Shown: one piece after another, positions 1 through 8,248 of the stretch
Layout: every line of letters begins with the position of its first letter
Numbering within the stretch: position 1 is the first letter of the stretch
From: Clostridiaceae bacterium
GTDB lineage: Bacteria; Bacillota; Clostridia; DSM-8532
Reading direction: 5' to 3'
Assembly (NCBI GenBank): GCA_012521705.1
Contig: JAAYLX010000020.1
Location: forward strand, 1-34,499
Length of the DNA stretch: 34,499 bases
Position numbers and translations under genes: made by a program
The notes under the pieces: model-generated
What the model was told of the DNA's origin: nothing
Databases searched by the model: none
Seen by the model: the letters and a program-made list of their open reading frames with translations, nothing else

Positions 1-521
1 ATCCTTGTTGCAACGGACTGAACACGTCCTGCGCTCAGGCCTTTTTTTACTTTTTTCCAGAGGACGGGGCTTATCTCATATCCGACCAATCTGTCTAAAA
101 CTCTTCTGGCCTGCTGTGCGTCAACCAGATTCATATTGATGGGCCTTGCTTTTTCAATAGCGCTGACAACAGCATTTTTGGTAATCTCATTAAATGTAAT
201 TCTGCAAGGAGTTTCTGGATCTATCTTAAGGACATGTGACAAATGCCAGGATATTGCTTCACCTTCCCTGTCAGGGTCGGTGGCAAGGAATATCTTTTCA
301 GCATTTTTTGCATCTTCCTTTAAACCTTTTATAAGAGAAGTTTTCCCGGTCATGGTTATATACATGGGGGTAAAATCATTTTTAACGTCCACACCAATAT
401 GACTTTGAGGTAAATCCCTTATGTGTCCCATTGATGCTGAAATTTTATAATCAGGTCCCAGATATTTTCTTATTGTTTTCGCTTTTGCTGGCGACTCGAC
501 AATTACGAGATATTTAGACAT
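1..521 (-). CDS. topA: DNA topoisomerase I, N-terminal part (cut by window edge)
   Basis: Type IA topoisomerase that relaxes negatively supercoiled DNA. The start ATG is at 521..519 and the frame stays open to the window edge, giving about 173 residues of a protein usually near 700. The start reads [22 protein letters not shown]-like, the classic TOPRIM opening, followed by the acidic TOPRIM motif [16 protein letters not shown] and, near the edge, [12 protein letters not shown] of the conserved core. A GGAGGAC Shine-Dalgarno lies 5-10 bases before the ATG. The catalytic Tyr and the zinc ribbons are outside the window. It has its own promoter and is separated from the pilin gene by a hairpin, so it is probably not part of the pilus operon. 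In many Firmicutes topA follows dprA; here about 31 kb of co-directional genes lies between them. Confidence 0.97.
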   Translation of the reverse strand, partial: MSKYLVIVESPAKAKTIRKYLGPDYKISASMGHIRDLPQSHIGVDVKNDFTPMYITMTGKTSLIKGLKEDAKNAEKIFLATDPDREGEAISWHLSHVLKIDPETPCRITFNEITKNAVVSAIEKARPINMNLVDAQQARRVLDRLVGYEISPVLWKKVKKGLSAGRVQSVATR

Positions 522-573
522 TTCTGTCCTCCATATGGTTTTCCTTTAGTAGATTAAACTTTGACTCCCCGTT

Positions 574-602
574 ATCGTATCACTGATATTTTATTTTGTA
601 AA
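574..602 (-). promoter_or_regulatory. Candidate sigma-A promoter of topA
   Basis: On the minus strand a TTTACA -35 box (602..597) is followed after exactly 17 bases by a TACGAT -10 box (579..574). The -10 is preceded by TGA, giving an extended -10 (TGnTACGAT). The predicted start of transcription near 567 leaves about 45 bases before the topA ATG. Hexamer matches are 5/6 and 4/6. This is a pattern match by eye only. Confidence 0.5.
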
Positions 603-691
603 CTCTGTTTTTATTCCGTATAATAAATACTGTATGATGGAGTTTTATCTTGAAACATGACAATAAATATTTCGTAAACTGGCTGAAACAC

Positions 692-722
692 AAATACCCG
701 AGAATGAATATCTCGGGTATTT
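692..722 (-). terminator. Hairpin terminator after the major pilin gene
   Basis: A perfect 12-bp inverted repeat (692..703 with 711..722) encloses a 7-base loop. The stem contains ACCCGAGA and is AT-rich at its base. Reading the minus strand, the hairpin is followed by a T-containing run (TTTGTGTTT), so it probably ends the type IV pilus transcript about 35 bases after the pilin stop codon and insulates topA. The T tract is short, so efficiency may be partial; the stem is symmetrical and could act in both directions. Confidence 0.7.
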
Positions 723-757
723 GATATATTATTCAAACTAAGTTTATAGCAGTATTA

Positions 758-1099
758 TTATTCACCAGTGCCAGAATTATGTTTGCCATCAAGATGATCG
801 TCTAAGTTGTCCAAGGTATAATCCGTACCTTCTACTGGGCACTTGAGTGATTTAAAATCTTCTATGTATGGTGCAAGATCTTCAATATCATCAGGCTCAT
901 CACCGTTTTCAGCAACCTGATATTGAAGAATAGCGCTTTTGATTATCCTGACATTTGATTCACAGGCTCTCTCCTTTGCAGATCTGGTTATTTCGCTATA
1001 TACTGGTATTGCTATAGCAACCAGTATCCCTATAATTACAACGACAATCAAAAGCTCTACCAAAGTAAAACCTTTGTTGCTTCTTAGAAATTTCATCAT
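758..1099 (-). CDS. pilA: Type IV major-type prepilin (PilA/GspG/ComGC-like)
   Basis: Predicted structural pilin, exported, cleaved by PilD and polymerised into the fibre. The 113-residue protein has the type III leader MMKFLRSNKG with the cut predicted after Gly10, a mature FTLVE start with the key Glu at +5, and a hydrophobic helix to about residue 31. The C-terminal part is small and acidic, with two cysteines (46 and 87) that could form a disulfide. The first of two adjacent ATG codons is chosen because GGAGG sits 8 bases upstream. It is the last gene of the pilus locus, follows a 93-base spacer that carries a likely promoter of its own, and is followed by a terminator; both fit a separately boosted major subunit. 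A pseudopilin role cannot be excluded by sequence alone. Confidence 0.9.
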   Translation of the reverse strand: MMKFLRSNKGFTLVELLIVVVIIGILVAIAIPVYSEITRSAKERACESNVRIIKSAILQYQVAENGDEPDDIEDLAPYIEDFKSLKCPVEGTDYTLDNLDDHLDGKHNSGTGE

Positions 1100-1134
1100 A
1101 TTTTGACCCTCCGTTTCAAAATATTCTCATGTAA

Positions 1135-1143
1135 TTTATACCA
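1135..1143 (-). promoter_or_regulatory. Candidate extended -10 promoter for the major pilin
   Basis: The minus strand reads TGGTATAAA, an extended -10 element (TGn plus TATAAA, 5/6 to TATAAT), with no good -35 box. Initiation near 1128 would give a leader of about 29 bases carrying the GGAGG site. It lies in the longest gap inside the minor pilin/pilin block, which is where a booster promoter for the abundant subunit is expected. Inferred from pattern only. Confidence 0.4.
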
Positions 1144-1192
1144 GGAAAATAATAATTTTAGACACTTTTCTTAAAATTTTTTATAAAAATTT

Positions 1193-2698
1193 TTATGGAT
1201 TGGTAATCTCTTCCCATGACCTTACTTCCCATCCCGAATTTGCAGGTTCGACAAAGTGAGGCGGGGACATGGTTTTAAGTCTGTAATCAAACCAATCAAG
1301 CTTACTGTATCCTGAGACCATACCAGAGCTGTTGTATGTACCTACCGGACCTCTTGAATCATTTTGAATTTTTGAGCCATATACGGATACTTTTCCCCTG
1401 ACTTCTATTTTATTATAGGACTCAACCGTAAACTGACCGCCTTTTGACCGGGCGCCTGACATCAGGGCGCCATAAATAATTAAATTATTCATAGTGATGT
1501 GATCTTTACGTGTTTTGGAATTTATATCGTAAGTAACATACCCCTGGGCATTTGAAGTAGGCCAGGTTCTTGTGGCAACGTAAATATTCTTTTCTGATAT
1601 CAGCCCCAGCATATCATCTGAATACCCGCTGCCGGATGCGTCTTTGTTCAATGGAATATTTGTATCTTGATACCCAATACCAATATCATAGTCTATACTT
1701 CCAATTTGGATTTTGCCTGTTTTAGCGGCCTTAGTTGGATCAAAATTTGTAGGGTCTTTAGCTGTAATATAAATATCTTCAGTTGCATATACCGTAAGCA
1801 TGCCGTCAAGTATTCCTGAAATAAAAATCGGACCATTTACAAATACTACTCCGGACCTGGGCAGTTCAGCGTCAAAAGCATTATCATCATTATGATTTTT
1901 GTTGCGGATTGTAAGTGTATCACCATCAATGAAAATGCATGTTCTTCCGGTAAGATGAATACCGCCGTTTTTTGCCCAGTTTTCCATTTCAGTATTAGTA
2001 GCGGGAAATACAGCGGGTACAATGCCGTCTTTACCTTCATACTTGTTGCCTATAATATTAGGTGCTCCTGATAATATTTTTAACTCACCTGCAGTATAAA
2101 CATTATCATGGAAGGTAGGATTTCCATCCACCAAAATGTCACCATTACAAAAAACGGGTCCATGAGCTTCGTTTCCGGTTATCCAACGCACGTCACCGGA
2201 GCTGTCGGTAAAATCCACATACTCAGCAAAAGTCCTTTTATGCAGTTTAACACGTATTGATTTTTTTATATTTTCATTTTCAGCAGTCCAGCCCGTTGAA
2301 ATAATTGCGAGTTCCTCATTAACAGCGGGCTGTATAACTCTGATCTCGTAATAGCCTATAATGTTATCGCCTATACGGTATACAGTTTTATCATATTGGA
2401 CAGGTAAGCCATCATCCAAACTTACAGGCTTAAAGCCCTCCTGACCATAAGGTCCTGGAATATCTATTCCTTGAGGATTCTTGAAAAAATCCGAATCCTG
2501 ATTAAGATAGTACATATAATGATTGTATCCTGCCTCGGCAATCTTGAGGGCATCCTCCATTTGTGCAGTTGATACTACGTTTTTTCTGTAATTGTTATTG
2601 TAATTAACTAACGCAACTATAAACAGGAAAGCAAGTGAAATAATAAATACGACCATTACCAATGCAATTCCATTGTCGCTTCTTAATATCCGCCTCAT
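1193..2698 (-). CDS. PilX-like minor prepilin with large beta-rich C-terminal region
   Basis: Predicted pilus-tip or priming component. The 501-residue protein begins MRRILRSDNG, a short basic leader ending in Gly10, followed by IALVMVVFIISLAFLFIVALV. Position +5 is Met rather than Glu, a feature shared with GspK/PilX-type tip subunits. Residues 35-160 look like a PilX-type globular stretch. From about residue 165 there are many glycine- and Asn-rich strands (for example GPVFCNGDILVDGN, GPIFISGILDG, NNLIIYGALMSGARS) resembling a beta-helix or bactofilin-like stack; this is inference. It is much longer than a typical PilX (under 200 residues). AAGGAGGTG precedes the ATG. It follows the PilW-like gene by 12 bases and completes a PilV-W-X set comparable with GspI-J-K. 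Confidence 0.8.
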   Translation of the reverse strand: MRRILRSDNGIALVMVVFIISLAFLFIVALVNYNNNYRKNVVSTAQMEDALKIAEAGYNHYMYYLNQDSDFFKNPQGIDIPGPYGQEGFKPVSLDDGLPVQYDKTVYRIGDNIIGYYEIRVIQPAVNEELAIISTGWTAENENIKKSIRVKLHKRTFAEYVDFTDSSGDVRWITGNEAHGPVFCNGDILVDGNPTFHDNVYTAGELKILSGAPNIIGNKYEGKDGIVPAVFPATNTEMENWAKNGGIHLTGRTCIFIDGDTLTIRNKNHNDDNAFDAELPRSGVVFVNGPIFISGILDGMLTVYATEDIYITAKDPTNFDPTKAAKTGKIQIGSIDYDIGIGYQDTNIPLNKDASGSGYSDDMLGLISEKNIYVATRTWPTSNAQGYVTYDINSKTRKDHITMNNLIIYGALMSGARSKGGQFTVESYNKIEVRGKVSVYGSKIQNDSRGPVGTYNSSGMVSGYSKLDWFDYRLKTMSPPHFVEPANSGWEVRSWEEITNP

Positions 2699-2710
2699 AT
2701 TTACACCTCC

Positions 2711-3295
2711 TTATGGCATGCCTTTTGATCTGGAAGTATAAGTGGCAGTAATCACAACCGGTTTTCTGATTCGGCCTTCCTTGTCCTGCGCGCTAAAGTT
2801 AATATTTATTGTCCGCCTGTCACTGTTCGGATTGGAAGTAACATCTTCAAACATTTCAGTTTCAGGTTCGGAAGGATAAATTACTCCTTCAAGAAAAGTT
2901 GAATAATCTACTTGCTCATTAATAATATCATTAGCATTATCTGCTTCCTTAACTCCCCTGTAAAGTACATTATCCTCATATTTATAGCTTATCAGGATAT
3001 ATTTACCGTCCTTGTAATCGTATATGTCCATCCTTTCACCTTTGCCGCCCGGAGTAGAATCTTTATAAATTACTATGGATTTAATCGTTAAATCCGGTTT
3101 TGTCGCAGAACGGATGTCATTTGCCAAAGTTCTTAATACTGTGTTAACTTCATACTGAACAATAGTCTGGGCTTTTATATCAACAACAGCTTCCAGGGAA
3201 AACCCCATAAAATTCAGAACTCCCGTCAAAATTATACATAACAGGGAAAGCACAATTATAAGTTCAACTATTGTAAAACCTTTATTGCTTCTCAT
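2711..3295 (-). CDS. PilW/GspJ-like minor prepilin
   Basis: Predicted minor pilin of the tip complex. The 194-residue protein has a six-residue leader MRSNKG, then FTIVELIIVLSLLCIILTGVLNF with Glu at +5 and one hydrophobic helix. The rest is a mixed alpha/beta domain of a size usual for PilW/GspJ, ending in a strand-rich segment (RRTININFSAQDKEGRIRK). The Shine-Dalgarno AGGAGGG overlaps the end of the upstream prepilin gene (stop at 3307..3305, ATG at 3295), so translation is likely coupled. Its DNA around the cleavage site is close to that of the neighbouring prepilin genes, as expected for old paralogues. Assignment to PilW rather than another minor pilin rests mainly on gene order. Confidence 0.8.
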   Translation of the reverse strand: MRSNKGFTIVELIIVLSLLCIILTGVLNFMGFSLEAVVDIKAQTIVQYEVNTVLRTLANDIRSATKPDLTIKSIVIYKDSTPGGKGERMDIYDYKDGKYILISYKYEDNVLYRGVKEADNANDIINEQVDYSTFLEGVIYPSEPETEMFEDVTSNPNSDRRTININFSAQDKEGRIRKPVVITATYTSRSKGMP

Positions 3296-3304
3296 TGTGC
3301 CCTC

Positions 3305-5380
3305 CTATTCGGTACTGTCATTGTTAATGACAGAGATATCATCAAAAGATGCAGTACAATTTCCATAAGTGAATAATGATGGATGCCCAGTTAAATTGGT
3401 ATTATCTGCTTCGCGTGTAAACATCCAATTTGGTTCATCTGAGCCATTCTCCCATACTTTACCTTCGATACGAATCTTTTGGCCAATATTATTACTGCTT
3501 AGCATGAACCAATACCATTGGTTATTTGCAAAATTATATGAGTTATAATCTACTACATTGGAGCCATTCATTAATCCTAACAACTTTGAAAAGCTCCCCC
3601 GGTAAAAAGTCAAGCTGAAACCGGTATTGCCATTTCCCGAAAACAAGCTTAAACCAGCACCCCGGGTATTATTTAACCATGGCCAGCTATCTATCCTTAC
3701 TTTGCCGATAATGGTATAATGACTATTTGGTGAAAGACCTGCATTCTCTAATACAGCCTGTCTGAGGTTATTCCCGGTATTACTTTGTTTTAATGTACCA
3801 TCGTTGACAGCCCAATTGTTTCCATAAGTTTTCCAATGCCCACCAATATTACTGCCATTAAAACCATCCAGCACTTTTGAAAACTTAAACCAATTAACTT
3901 TCAGTTTGGAACCGGACTCAAATATCAAACGTACATTACAAATTCCAGTTATATTTTGATCTTTAATAACGCAGCTTACTGTTTTATAGCTCGAACCAGT
4001 CGGACTTATCCATAAGGTTCCCTTTGTTAAAACAGTTCCACTCTGATTTAGAATTTGGACTGTGACTTTACTTTCTGCCTGTGCACTTACTCTTGCCTGG
4101 AAGGTACAGGGTTTACCATCTTTAAAGTTCACATACTCATAGATCGTATAATTATTATTGCTGATATTTGTTAAGTTTTCGGTGCCTCCGGAATCACTGC
4201 AGTTCTCAGTTTTGATTGTTCCCGATTTGGAATCAAATGACTCCGCTTCTATTTTTGAATACGCATCTCTCACATTTTGTCCCGTTTTTATTGGTACTAC
4301 AATACTCAAAGCTTGTCCAATATTATCAAAGTTTCCTGTCCATTCTTCAGAAGTTCCTTCAATAAGGGGCTTGTCGTCAGCCATACTCATGTCATAATTT
4401 AAGTAGCCGCCCATATAAGGAAAATTGATTTGTATATTATAATTGCCCTGAGGCCAGAGCCTTCCAATAAAATCCTGGTCTATATTACCATCGGGAAAAC
4501 CCTTATCCTTTATAACATTTATTGTAGTTCCGTCAATTTCCCAGGTTATAGTCATTTTACCCTGGGCATTTAATACATTGCCGTCCTCATCCACGAGTTT
4601 GACTGAAAGTTTGCAAAAATTCTCGGGTTTGTCCATATAGAAATAGACATCCCTGACTTTCCATTCGTTTATCTCAATACCTGGTATGGTAACTGTTGAG
4701 CCTGTCACCGAAAATCCCTGAGCTACGGTCCAGCCCGCAGGAATTGTTGTATAAACATTATATGTACCTTTTGCTATTTCACCGAAAAGGACCTGACCTG
4801 CTTCATCTGTGGGCATTGTATATGATTCAGGCCCATTACAACTAATTGAAAAAACCGGGAATTCATGACCGACTCCATCAGCCTGTTTTACAACAGATCT
4901 CAGATTCCCTTTGTCGGGCATTGACTGGCCGCCTTCTTTGGCCACAATTGAATACGTTTTTTCAACGCGTTCTGTTTCGCCAGAATAAGGATTTACGGCA
5001 CTCACAATAATCCTTACATTTTTATAGGCCATATAGTTAATTTCTTTATTTGGATCTACAGTACTTCCCCAGGTAATTCGTGTTTCAATTTCGTATTTTA
5101 TGCCGTCTATTTCTATAGGATCAGGATACTGTTCAACATCTCCTGAAGGGTTACCCCCGTTTTTATTTCCGATCTTTTCATAATCCATGCTGCTTATTTT
5201 TTCAAATTGCGCTGAAGCAATAGTGTTGGCTGTGGCCAATATTTTATTCTGATTATTTGACCGTGCGACCAAATTGAAAACAGGCAAAAATACGGAAACA
5301 GCAATCACGAATATTGTTACTGCCACCAAGAGCTCAACCAGTGTAAAACCTTTATTGGATTTGCAATTCGCCCTTTTCAC
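3305..5380 (-). CDS. PilV-like prepilin fused to CBM6-like and LamG-like domains (predicted pilus adhesin)
   Basis: 691 residues, far longer than a normal minor pilin (100-200). It starts at GTG 5380, with GAGGTG five bases upstream and no nearby ATG. Leader MKRANCKSNKG is cut after Gly11, then FTLVELLVAVTIFVIAVSVFL with Glu at +5, and a PilV/GspI-like domain to about 150. Residues 160-250 and 255-365 look like two Ig- or prealbumin-like beta domains (GTYNVYTTIPAGW; GNYNIQINFP). Residues 373-502 (nt 3875..4264) match the CBM6 pattern: IEAESFDSKSGT near the start, a central YEYVNFKDG strand and the closing LKVNWFKFSK. Residues 503-687 (nt about 3320..3874) resemble a LamG/concanavalin-like jelly roll: FNGSNIGGHWKTYGNNWAV, aromatic YWF strand and final ASFDDISV strand. 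Prediction: exposed on the pilus and binding polysaccharide. No glycosidase catalytic domain is recognised. Confidence 0.85.
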   Translation of the reverse strand: MKRANCKSNKGFTLVELLVAVTIFVIAVSVFLPVFNLVARSNNQNKILATANTIASAQFEKISSMDYEKIGNKNGGNPSGDVEQYPDPIEIDGIKYEIETRITWGSTVDPNKEINYMAYKNVRIIVSAVNPYSGETERVEKTYSIVAKEGGQSMPDKGNLRSVVKQADGVGHEFPVFSISCNGPESYTMPTDEAGQVLFGEIAKGTYNVYTTIPAGWTVAQGFSVTGSTVTIPGIEINEWKVRDVYFYMDKPENFCKLSVKLVDEDGNVLNAQGKMTITWEIDGTTINVIKDKGFPDGNIDQDFIGRLWPQGNYNIQINFPYMGGYLNYDMSMADDKPLIEGTSEEWTGNFDNIGQALSIVVPIKTGQNVRDAYSKIEAESFDSKSGTIKTENCSDSGGTENLTNISNNNYTIYEYVNFKDGKPCTFQARVSAQAESKVTVQILNQSGTVLTKGTLWISPTGSSYKTVSCVIKDQNITGICNVRLIFESGSKLKVNWFKFSKVLDGFNGSNIGGHWKTYGNNWAVNDGTLKQSNTGNNLRQAVLENAGLSPNSHYTIIGKVRIDSWPWLNNTRGAGLSLFSGNGNTGFSLTFYRGSFSKLLGLMNGSNVVDYNSYNFANNQWYWFMLSSNNIGQKIRIEGKVWENGSDEPNWMFTREADNTNLTGHPSLFTYGNCTASFDDISVINNDSTE

Positions 5381-5415
5381 CTGTTCACCTCATGTTTCCG
5401 TAACAAAACTATCTG

Positions 5416-7122
5416 TTACATTACAACTCTCAATAGTTCCTCAAGAGAAGTTATTCCGCTTTTAACTTTTACAAGGCCATCCTGCCTTAAAGTTGACATG
5501 CCATCCTTTATAGCCTGTTCTCTGATTTCATTTGTAGAAGCTCCGCAAACAATTAATTTTTGAATTGCTTCAGTGACTTTCAAAAACTCAAAGATTCCGA
5601 TTCTGCCCTTAAAGCCGGTATAATTGCAGGAAATACATCCTGAATGCTTATAAAGAGTGACAGAATCCTCATGAGGCTCCAGTGGGAAGTCGGGTACAGA
5701 ACATAACAACTCTTCCCTGGACAATGTATATGCCACTTTGCACTTTGGACAAAGAACCCTGGCTAATCTTTGAGCGATTACTCCCACAAGGGATGATGCC
5801 GTAAGAAATGGCTCTATTCCCATTTCTCCAAGCCTCGTAACAGCGCCGGGAGCATCGTTTGTATGGAGTGTTGAAAGAACCAGGTGCCCGGTCAAGGCTG
5901 ATTCCACCGCTATCTGCGCAGTTTCACGGTCCCTGATTTCACCCACCATAATAATGTCCGGATCACTTCTTAAGATGGACCTTAAACCTGAAGCAAAAGT
6001 CATACCTGCTTTTGCATTCATCTGGATCTGGTTTATTCCTTCCATTCTCCTTTCGATGGGATCTTCGAGGGTGATTATATTCTTATCCGTTGTATTCAGC
6101 ACTTGCAGGGTAGCATATAGTGATGTACTTTTGCCGCTTCCAGTGGGGCCGGTTATTAAAATAAAACCGTAGGGAAGCCGCATTACCTCTTTGTATCTTT
6201 TTAGCTGAACTTCAGGAAAACCCAACTGTTCCAGTGTAATCATCTGGCTGCTCCTGTTCAGAAGACGCATGGTAATCTTCTCACCATAAGCCAACGGAAG
6301 TGAAGCAACACGTATATCAATCAAATTTCCTTCAGTTTTCAGGCTTATCCGCCCATCCTGAGGAATCCTCCTTTCAGCAATATCCATTCCGGCCATGACC
6401 TTGATTCTTGATGCGACCATGGGGTGAATTTTTAAAGGTTGCTGCATTATTTCGTGCAGCACCCCGTCAATTCTGAACCTAACTCTCAGATATTTTTCCT
6501 GGGGCTCGACATGAATGTCACTTGCCCCTGAACTTACCGCATGATTGATAATCTGATTTACCAATAAAACAGCGGGTTTATCATCAACTTTGCTTATCAG
6601 ACCTTCTTCTTCGGTTTCTTCCGTAGCTGCTGCTTCTTCTTCAGGTTCGTATTTTTCAATATTCCTGCTGCTGTTGGAAAACTGTTCTATTATTGAATTT
6701 AGCTCATTATCAGGTACAATAATGGGTTCTATCTCATAACCTGTGAGGATTCGAAGATCATCAATTGCAATAATGTCATTGGGATTCAGCATTGCCACCT
6801 GGAGTTTGCCGTTTTTCATTCCCGTAGGCATTACCTTGTATTTTGTCGCGATTTCAGGAGTAATAAGGTTTGCATATGTAACGTCAACCTCGGTACTGTT
6901 CATGGATAAAAACCTGTAGCCGCTTTTTTTTGCGAGAGCTTCCCCAATCTGCTTTTCATCGCATAAGCCCAATTCAATCAAGACCTGGCCCAGCTTTAGA
7001 TTTTTTCCCTGCTTTCGTTTTTTCTCCTGAACGGACAGAGCCTCCTTAATCTGGCTTTCTGTCAATATCCCCATTTTAATAAGCTGTTCCCCAAGAAATC
7101 CAGCACCTTTGATGAAACCCAT
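5416..7122 (-). CDS. pilB: Type IV pilus assembly ATPase PilB
   Basis: Cytoplasmic hexameric ATPase that drives pilus extension. 568 residues, the usual length. N-terminal MshEN-type domain to about 150 (GEQLIKMGILTESQIKEAL), then an acidic linker (EEEAAATEETEEE) and the GspE-type motor. Visible motor motifs are SDIHVEP at 201-207, Walker A GPTGSGKST at 325-333, the Asp box LEDPIE near 352-357, Walker B with DPDIIMVGEIRD at 387-398, and the His box STLHTND. A tetracysteine zinc site (C458, C461, C496, C499) separates PilB/GspE from retraction ATPases. AGGAGG lies just before the ATG. It is preceded closely by pilO and followed by the prepilin genes. Confidence 0.97.
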   Translation of the reverse strand: MGFIKGAGFLGEQLIKMGILTESQIKEALSVQEKKRKQGKNLKLGQVLIELGLCDEKQIGEALAKKSGYRFLSMNSTEVDVTYANLITPEIATKYKVMPTGMKNGKLQVAMLNPNDIIAIDDLRILTGYEIEPIIVPDNELNSIIEQFSNSSRNIEKYEPEEEAAATEETEEEGLISKVDDKPAVLLVNQIINHAVSSGASDIHVEPQEKYLRVRFRIDGVLHEIMQQPLKIHPMVASRIKVMAGMDIAERRIPQDGRISLKTEGNLIDIRVASLPLAYGEKITMRLLNRSSQMITLEQLGFPEVQLKRYKEVMRLPYGFILITGPTGSGKSTSLYATLQVLNTTDKNIITLEDPIERRMEGINQIQMNAKAGMTFASGLRSILRSDPDIIMVGEIRDRETAQIAVESALTGHLVLSTLHTNDAPGAVTRLGEMGIEPFLTASSLVGVIAQRLARVLCPKCKVAYTLSREELLCSVPDFPLEPHEDSVTLYKHSGCISCNYTGFKGRIGIFEFLKVTEAIQKLIVCGASTNEIREQAIKDGMSTLRQDGLVKVKSGITSLEELLRVVM

Positions 7123-7141
7123 TTTGTCCTCCTGTCAATAA

Positions 7142-7666
7142 TTAATTGTAAAATGCGAACCCTTCTATATCTGCCCTTATTCTGGAATCTTCGGTTTTGA
7201 CGATCTTGAAGCTGTCAAGCCTGAACAACCTCTCACCGGTTTTAATTTCATTCAGAAGATTAATCAGGTCAGGATATTTCCCTTTTAAAGTCAGACTGTA
7301 AGGTATTGCGTTTATATCTGATTCAACTGTGTAGTCTCCAAACTCTATCCTTATAAAATCCGCAGAACTCCTGGATGAATACTCCTCTATTTGCTCAATA
7401 ATTTTGTAGTCTTCCGGACCTGAAGGTATCTGTTTTTTCAACACACTATATGTGTATTCCAATTCAGGCTGGACTTCTTTCAGTTGTCTAAGTAAATCAA
7501 GTCTTTCATTGTTATTTTCAAGACTTATGTATTCAAACTTTATATTCTCGTTAACCTTCTTAATATTTATAAAATTACTAATGGTAAGTGCTATAAGCAG
7601 AACACACATTATTGCCGACAGAACAAGGAGCATTGCTCCGGTATCATTTTGGAAAGTATTTTTCAT
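7142..7666 (-). CDS. pilO: PilO-like pilus alignment-complex protein
   Basis: 174-residue bitopic membrane protein. A short cytoplasmic N-terminus is followed by one membrane helix (about residues 11-33, GAMLLVLSAIMCVLLIALTI), a coiled-coil-like stretch (ENNNERLDLLRQLKEVQPELEY) and a small ferredoxin-like outer domain containing YSLTLKGKYPDLINLLNEI, a segment typical of PilO. PilO pairs with PilN and connects the motor and PilM to the periplasmic or wall side. The ATG overlaps the pilN stop (ATGA), with GGAGGTAATGGCGT supplying the ribosome site inside pilN, a sign of coupled translation. Family-level divergence is high, so position after pilM-pilN carries much of the weight. Confidence 0.85.
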   Translation of the reverse strand: MKNTFQNDTGAMLLVLSAIMCVLLIALTISNFINIKKVNENIKFEYISLENNNERLDLLRQLKEVQPELEYTYSVLKKQIPSGPEDYKIIEQIEEYSSRSSADFIRIEFGDYTVESDINAIPYSLTLKGKYPDLINLLNEIKTGERLFRLDSFKIVKTEDSRIRADIEGFAFYN

Positions 7667-8247
7667 ACGCCATTACCTCCGGGGATCTCATATCCTGATC
7701 CTGGTTTCAGGCTCATTGTAACTTCAAACTTGACAAAATCTTCTGCATCTTCCTGAGTTTGTGTAGAGAAAGAGCATTTTATATCAGAAATGTCAGATAA
7801 TTCACTGAGCGACTTCAGCCAGGCGGATACGGTATTATGATCAAGAGCCAATCCCTGAATCCGGCCTGTTCCCGTTCCATCCTTATAACTTAATTCCATA
7901 CTTATAATTCCGATGGTTTCAGGTACGCTATTGCCTATATCCACAATAATCTTTTCCCACGAGGGATTGTTACCCGCAGCCTTTTTCGCAATATTATATA
8001 TTTCGTTGATAGAGTTATTCAGTGCTGTCAGATCTTCAAGGCTGGATATCTGGTCCATAACCATTTGATTCTCTTTCTGCAAAGTTTTAAGTTCATTATT
8101 CTTCGCAGTGTGTACAACAAGAACTGCTGAGTAAACAGCAAACAACACACACATAGCTATCAGTGATATCTTTAAAAGTTTATCTTTTCGCTTTCGCGCC
8201 TGATTCTGAAGTATGTAATGATTCGGTAACAGACTTACACTGTACAT
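7663..8247 (-). CDS. pilN: PilN-like pilus alignment-complex protein
   Basis: 194-residue bitopic protein. The start is set at ATG 8247..8245 rather than a TTG 27 bases upstream: GGGGGA sits just before this ATG, the TTG has no ribosome site and lies inside pilM, and the resulting N-terminus MYSVSLLPNHY carries the VSLLP motif that corresponds to the INLLP segment by which PilN docks on PilM. One membrane helix (about residues 28-47), then a coiled coil (NNELKTLQKENQMVMDQISSLEDL) and a Fimbrial-assembly-type domain with NPSWEKIIVDIGNSVPE. It partners PilO outside the membrane and PilM inside. The pilM stop is at 8251..8249, one base before this start. Confidence 0.9.
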   Translation of the reverse strand: MYSVSLLPNHYILQNQARKRKDKLLKISLIAMCVLFAVYSAVLVVHTAKNNELKTLQKENQMVMDQISSLEDLTALNNSINEIYNIAKKAAGNNPSWEKIIVDIGNSVPETIGIISMELSYKDGTGTGRIQGLALDHNTVSAWLKSLSELSDISDIKCSFSTQTQEDAEDFVKFEVTMSLKPGSGYEIPGGNGV

Positions 8248-8248
8248 T

